From JBCCWR01 sp039193385 (GTDB lineage: Bacteria; Verrucomicrobiota; Verrucomicrobiia; Methylacidiphilales; JBCCWR01): 7,897 bases of DNA. The position numbers were made by a program, and so were the translations under genes. Of this stretch, positions 6,154 to 7,897 are shown piece after piece. The stretch spans positions 1 to 7,897 of the forward strand of contig JBCCWR010000111.1 of NCBI GenBank assembly GCA_039193385.1, in the 5' to 3' direction. How positions within the stretch are numbered: the first letter of the stretch is position 1; each line of letters starts with the position of its first letter. The notes beneath the pieces are model-generated. The model made no database searches. It saw nothing but the letters and a program-made list of their open reading frames with translations, and was not told the origin of the DNA.

Positions 6154-6169
6154 ATTTAAATATACAAAT
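6154..6169 (-). promoter_or_regulatory. leader element upstream of troA, shared with troC
   Basis: The minus strand reads ATTTGTATATTTAAAT, 16 bases before the troA ATG, followed by CCTAAG at 6141-6146. Nearly the same word and the same CCTAAG precede troC. It may be a second -10 region (TATATT) or a regulator or mRNA leader site; its function is not established by the sequence. Confidence 0.3.
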
Positions 6170-6198
6170 CAGAGTTAAGTTAATGTATGTAAAATAAA

Positions 6199-6222
6199 TA
6201 ACATTATATTTGTTAGTGTCAA
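6199..6222 (-). promoter_or_regulatory. candidate tro operon promoter with overlapping inverted-repeat operator
   Basis: On the minus strand a perfect -35-like TTGACA (6217-6222) is followed by TAACAAATATAATGTTA (6199-6215), whose arms TAACA and TGTTA are inverted around 7 bases. The inverted repeat contains a perfect -10-like TATAAT (6203-6208), but only 8 bases from the TTGACA. So either TTGACA pairs with a weaker -10 (ATTTAT at 6194-6199, spacing 17) or TATAAT uses a weak -35. Either way the palindrome would overlap the promoter, as expected of an operator for the DtxR-like domain of TroC. The rest of 6138-6269 is AT-rich leader, with no gene in it. Confidence 0.45.
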
Positions 6223-6269
6223 CAAACTTATGCTTTTTATTTTTCTTATGATGAATAGGAAAGTCGTTT

Positions 6270-6923
6270 TTAAGCTTTTTGGGTTTCTACCGGTTTCTTG
6301 CGCTTGGGATAAAGGGTAGAACAAATGCCACAGGTCATGCCATTGCACCCACGAGCTGTGCAATACTCGCGACCATAGAAAATGATTTGTAAATGAAGTT
6401 GGTTCCAAGTTTCCTCGGGAAAGAGTTTTTTAAGATCGCGCTCGGTTTGCGTAACGCTTTTACCGTTAGTCAATCCCCAGCGCTGTGCTAAACGGTGAAT
6501 ATGCGTATCCACAGGGAATGCTGGATGACCATATGCCTGTGACATAACGACCGATGCTGTTTTGTGCCCCACACCCGGAAGGGCCTCTAAATCATCAAAG
6601 TTAGCGGGAACCTGAGCGTCATGTTCATCAATAAGGATATGCGAAAGATCATAAATAGCCTTTGCCTTACGCGGAGCCAGACCACAGGGTCGAACTATTG
6701 CGTTAATCTCATCAACGGTCAGGCTAATCATTTTTTGAGGTGTATCAGCTTTCTTAAATAAACTTGGGGTTACCTGGTTGACGCGAACATCTGTGCACTG
6801 TGCAGAGAGCAAAACGGCAATAAGTAGTGTGTATGGATCTTTATGATCCAGGGGTATGGGAGGCTCAGGATATAATGCATCAAGTTTTTTAAGGATGTAG
6901 TCTGCGCGTTCAGATTTCTTCAC
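6270..6923 (-). CDS. nth: endonuclease III (DNA glycosylase/AP lyase)
   Basis: This 217-residue base-excision repair enzyme removes oxidised pyrimidines and cuts the resulting abasic site. The family pattern is clear: LLSAQCTDVRVN (38-49), the helix-hairpin-helix LPGVGHKTA (115-123) with catalytic K121, and VDTHIHR (138-144) with catalytic D139. The C-terminus has four Cys, C188, C193, C198 and C201 (C-x4-C-x4-C-x2-C), instead of the E. coli C-x6-C-x2-C-x5-C iron-sulfur motif, followed by a basic YPKRKK tail. The start is GTG at 6923; an upstream ATG is followed at once by a stop, and the length fits the family (E. coli 211). The ribosome binding site is weak. It lies upstream of tro on the same strand and diverges from hemL. 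Confidence 0.96.
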   Translation of the reverse strand: MKKSERADYILKKLDALYPEPPIPLDHKDPYTLLIAVLLSAQCTDVRVNQVTPSLFKKADTPQKMISLTVDEINAIVRPCGLAPRKAKAIYDLSHILIDEHDAQVPANFDDLEALPGVGHKTASVVMSQAYGHPAFPVDTHIHRLAQRWGLTNGKSVTQTERDLKKLFPEETWNQLHLQIIFYGREYCTARGCNGMTCGICSTLYPKRKKPVETQKA

Positions 6924-7011
6924 CTGCGTTACATAGCCTTAAAATTGTCAGCAGAAAAGAAAGGAATATGTCTGACTACAATAGTTCTATGAGCATTGAG
7001 CAGATTTGTTG

Positions 7012-7035
7012 ATGCATTGCCAGGGGCAAATGCAT
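7012..7035. repeat. imperfect palindrome in the nth-hemL intergenic region
   Basis: ATGCATTGCC (7012-7021) and GGCAAATGCAT (7025-7035) form an inverted repeat with one unpaired base around the spacer AGG. It lies about 46 bases upstream of hemL and is followed by TAATTG. It could be an operator or hairpin for hemL, or neutral. I see no convincing -35/-10 pair in the 158 bases between nth and hemL. Confidence 0.4.
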
Positions 7036-7081
7036 AATTGTACATTGAAAGTCATTAAGACAATGGCAGGATGACTAGTTC

Positions 7082-7897
7082 ATGATGAAGTCACATCAGT
7101 TGTTTGAAGAGGCCTTAAAATTTATTCCAGGTGGTGTGAATTCCCCTGTTCGAGCTTTTCGTGCTGTGGGTGGGGATCCTTTTTTTACCAAGAAAGCTCA
7201 TGGCGCTTATCTGACGACTGTAGATGATCATGATCTTGTCGATTATGTCTGCACCTGGGGGCCATCTATACTAGGTCATGCGGCAGAGCCCGTTATTGAT
7301 GCTGTTAAACAAGCTGTTCATGACGGTATGAGCTTTGGAACACCAAACCCTTATGAAGTTGAGCTGGCACGTATGGTTTGCGACTGGGTGCCCTCGCTAG
7401 AAAAAGTTCGTATGTGTAATAGCGGAACTGAGGCAACGATGTCTTGTATTCGGCTGGCGCGAGGGTTTACCGGGCGGGATAAGATTATAAAATTTGAAGG
7501 TTGTTACCATGGACATGTTGATGCGCTACTAGTTAAGGCTGGTTCCGGAGCATTGACTATGGGACAGCCGGATAGTGCAGGTATCACTCCAGGAACAGCC
7601 GCAGATACCATCACTCTTCCTTTTAATGATCTTTCAATTGTTGAAGCAATGTTTGCGGAATGTGGCGACGAGATTGCTGGAATCATATTGGAACCTATTC
7701 CTGCCAACGCTGGTTTGATTTTACCTCAGCCAGGTTATCTCGAGGGACTTCGTAAGATTACGCACAAGCACAAGGCTTTACTCATTTTTGATGAAGTGAT
7801 GACGGGTTTTCGCTTAGGGCAGGATGGAGCGCAAGGCTTATTAAATATCACACCAGATCTTTCTGCCTTTGGAAAAGTCATTGGTGGAGGGTTACCC
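7082..7897 (+). CDS. hemL: glutamate-1-semialdehyde 2,1-aminomutase, 5' part (cut by window edge)
   Basis: The first 272 codons of HemL run without a stop to the window edge; the full protein is usually near 430 residues. This PLP enzyme converts glutamate-1-semialdehyde to 5-aminolevulinate in the C5 route to heme and other tetrapyrroles. Visible marks are IPGGVNSPVRAF (15-26), PLP-phosphate loop NSGTEA (113-118), FEGCYHGHVD (138-147), FDEVMTGFR (236-244) with D237 for the pyridine nitrogen, and FGKVIGGG (263-270) with K265 as the PLP-binding Lys. The start is one of two adjacent ATG codons (7082 or 7085); AGGATGA (7068-7074) upstream is a plausible ribosome binding site, the best in the window. 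It is transcribed away from nth. Confidence 0.96.
   Translation, partial: MMKSHQLFEEALKFIPGGVNSPVRAFRAVGGDPFFTKKAHGAYLTTVDDHDLVDYVCTWGPSILGHAAEPVIDAVKQAVHDGMSFGTPNPYEVELARMVCDWVPSLEKVRMCNSGTEATMSCIRLARGFTGRDKIIKFEGCYHGHVDALLVKAGSGALTMGQPDSAGITPGTAADTITLPFNDLSIVEAMFAECGDEIAGIILEPIPANAGLILPQPGYLEGLRKITHKHKALLIFDEVMTGFRLGQDGAQGLLNITPDLSAFGKVIGGGLP

Noticed and set aside
6175..6408. Minus-strand frame overlapping the 3' end of nth
   Set aside because: It is in another frame over the conserved C-terminus of Nth, and the remainder runs into the AT-rich tro promoter region.
7504..7707. Minus-strand frame of 67 codons inside hemL
   Set aside because: It is antisense to strongly conserved HemL sequence and has no independent support.

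Overview
The window looks like chromosomal DNA from a Gram-negative bacterium of moderate GC content, most likely a member of the PVC superphylum (Verrucomicrobiota, Lentisphaerota or a Chlamydiota relative). The main reason is the metal ABC transporter permease that carries a DtxR-type repressor domain at its C-terminus, the architecture of chlamydial YtgCR and of several PVC proteins. A lipoprotein signal on the binding protein and the style of the Nth and HemL sequences fit this. The placement is inference from protein style, not a database result.

Layout. Everything from 1 to 6923 is on the minus strand; only hemL (7082 to the right edge) is on the plus strand. Read in the direction of transcription from the right: nth (endonuclease III, GTG start), then a metal-uptake operon troA-troB-troC-troD (binding lipoprotein, ATPase, permease fused to a DtxR-like regulator, second permease), then a 240-base regulatory gap, then a CysJ-like flavodoxin, a structured intercistronic region, a divergent HmuS/HemS-family (heme-handling) protein, and a possible further reading frame that runs off the left edge. 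hemL (glutamate-1-semialdehyde aminomutase, tetrapyrrole synthesis) diverges from nth and is cut by the right edge.

How the genes fit together. The tro operon would import Mn2+, Fe2+ or Zn2+ and sense the metal through the repressor domain built into its own permease. An inverted repeat overlapping the likely troA promoter is a natural operator for it. Downstream, two similar palindromic boxes (core TTGAGAYTCA, Fur-like) lie in front of the flavodoxin. With the HmuS-like gene behind it, this suggests an iron-starvation unit in which a flavodoxin could serve as a ferredoxin substitute or as the electron donor for heme breakdown. The HmuS-like protein keeps the paired-repeat pattern of that family but lacks segments that form the usual heme pocket, so its exact role is open.

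Most genes here lack a strong Shine-Dalgarno sequence. No tRNA, rRNA, CRISPR array, transposase or phage gene is visible.
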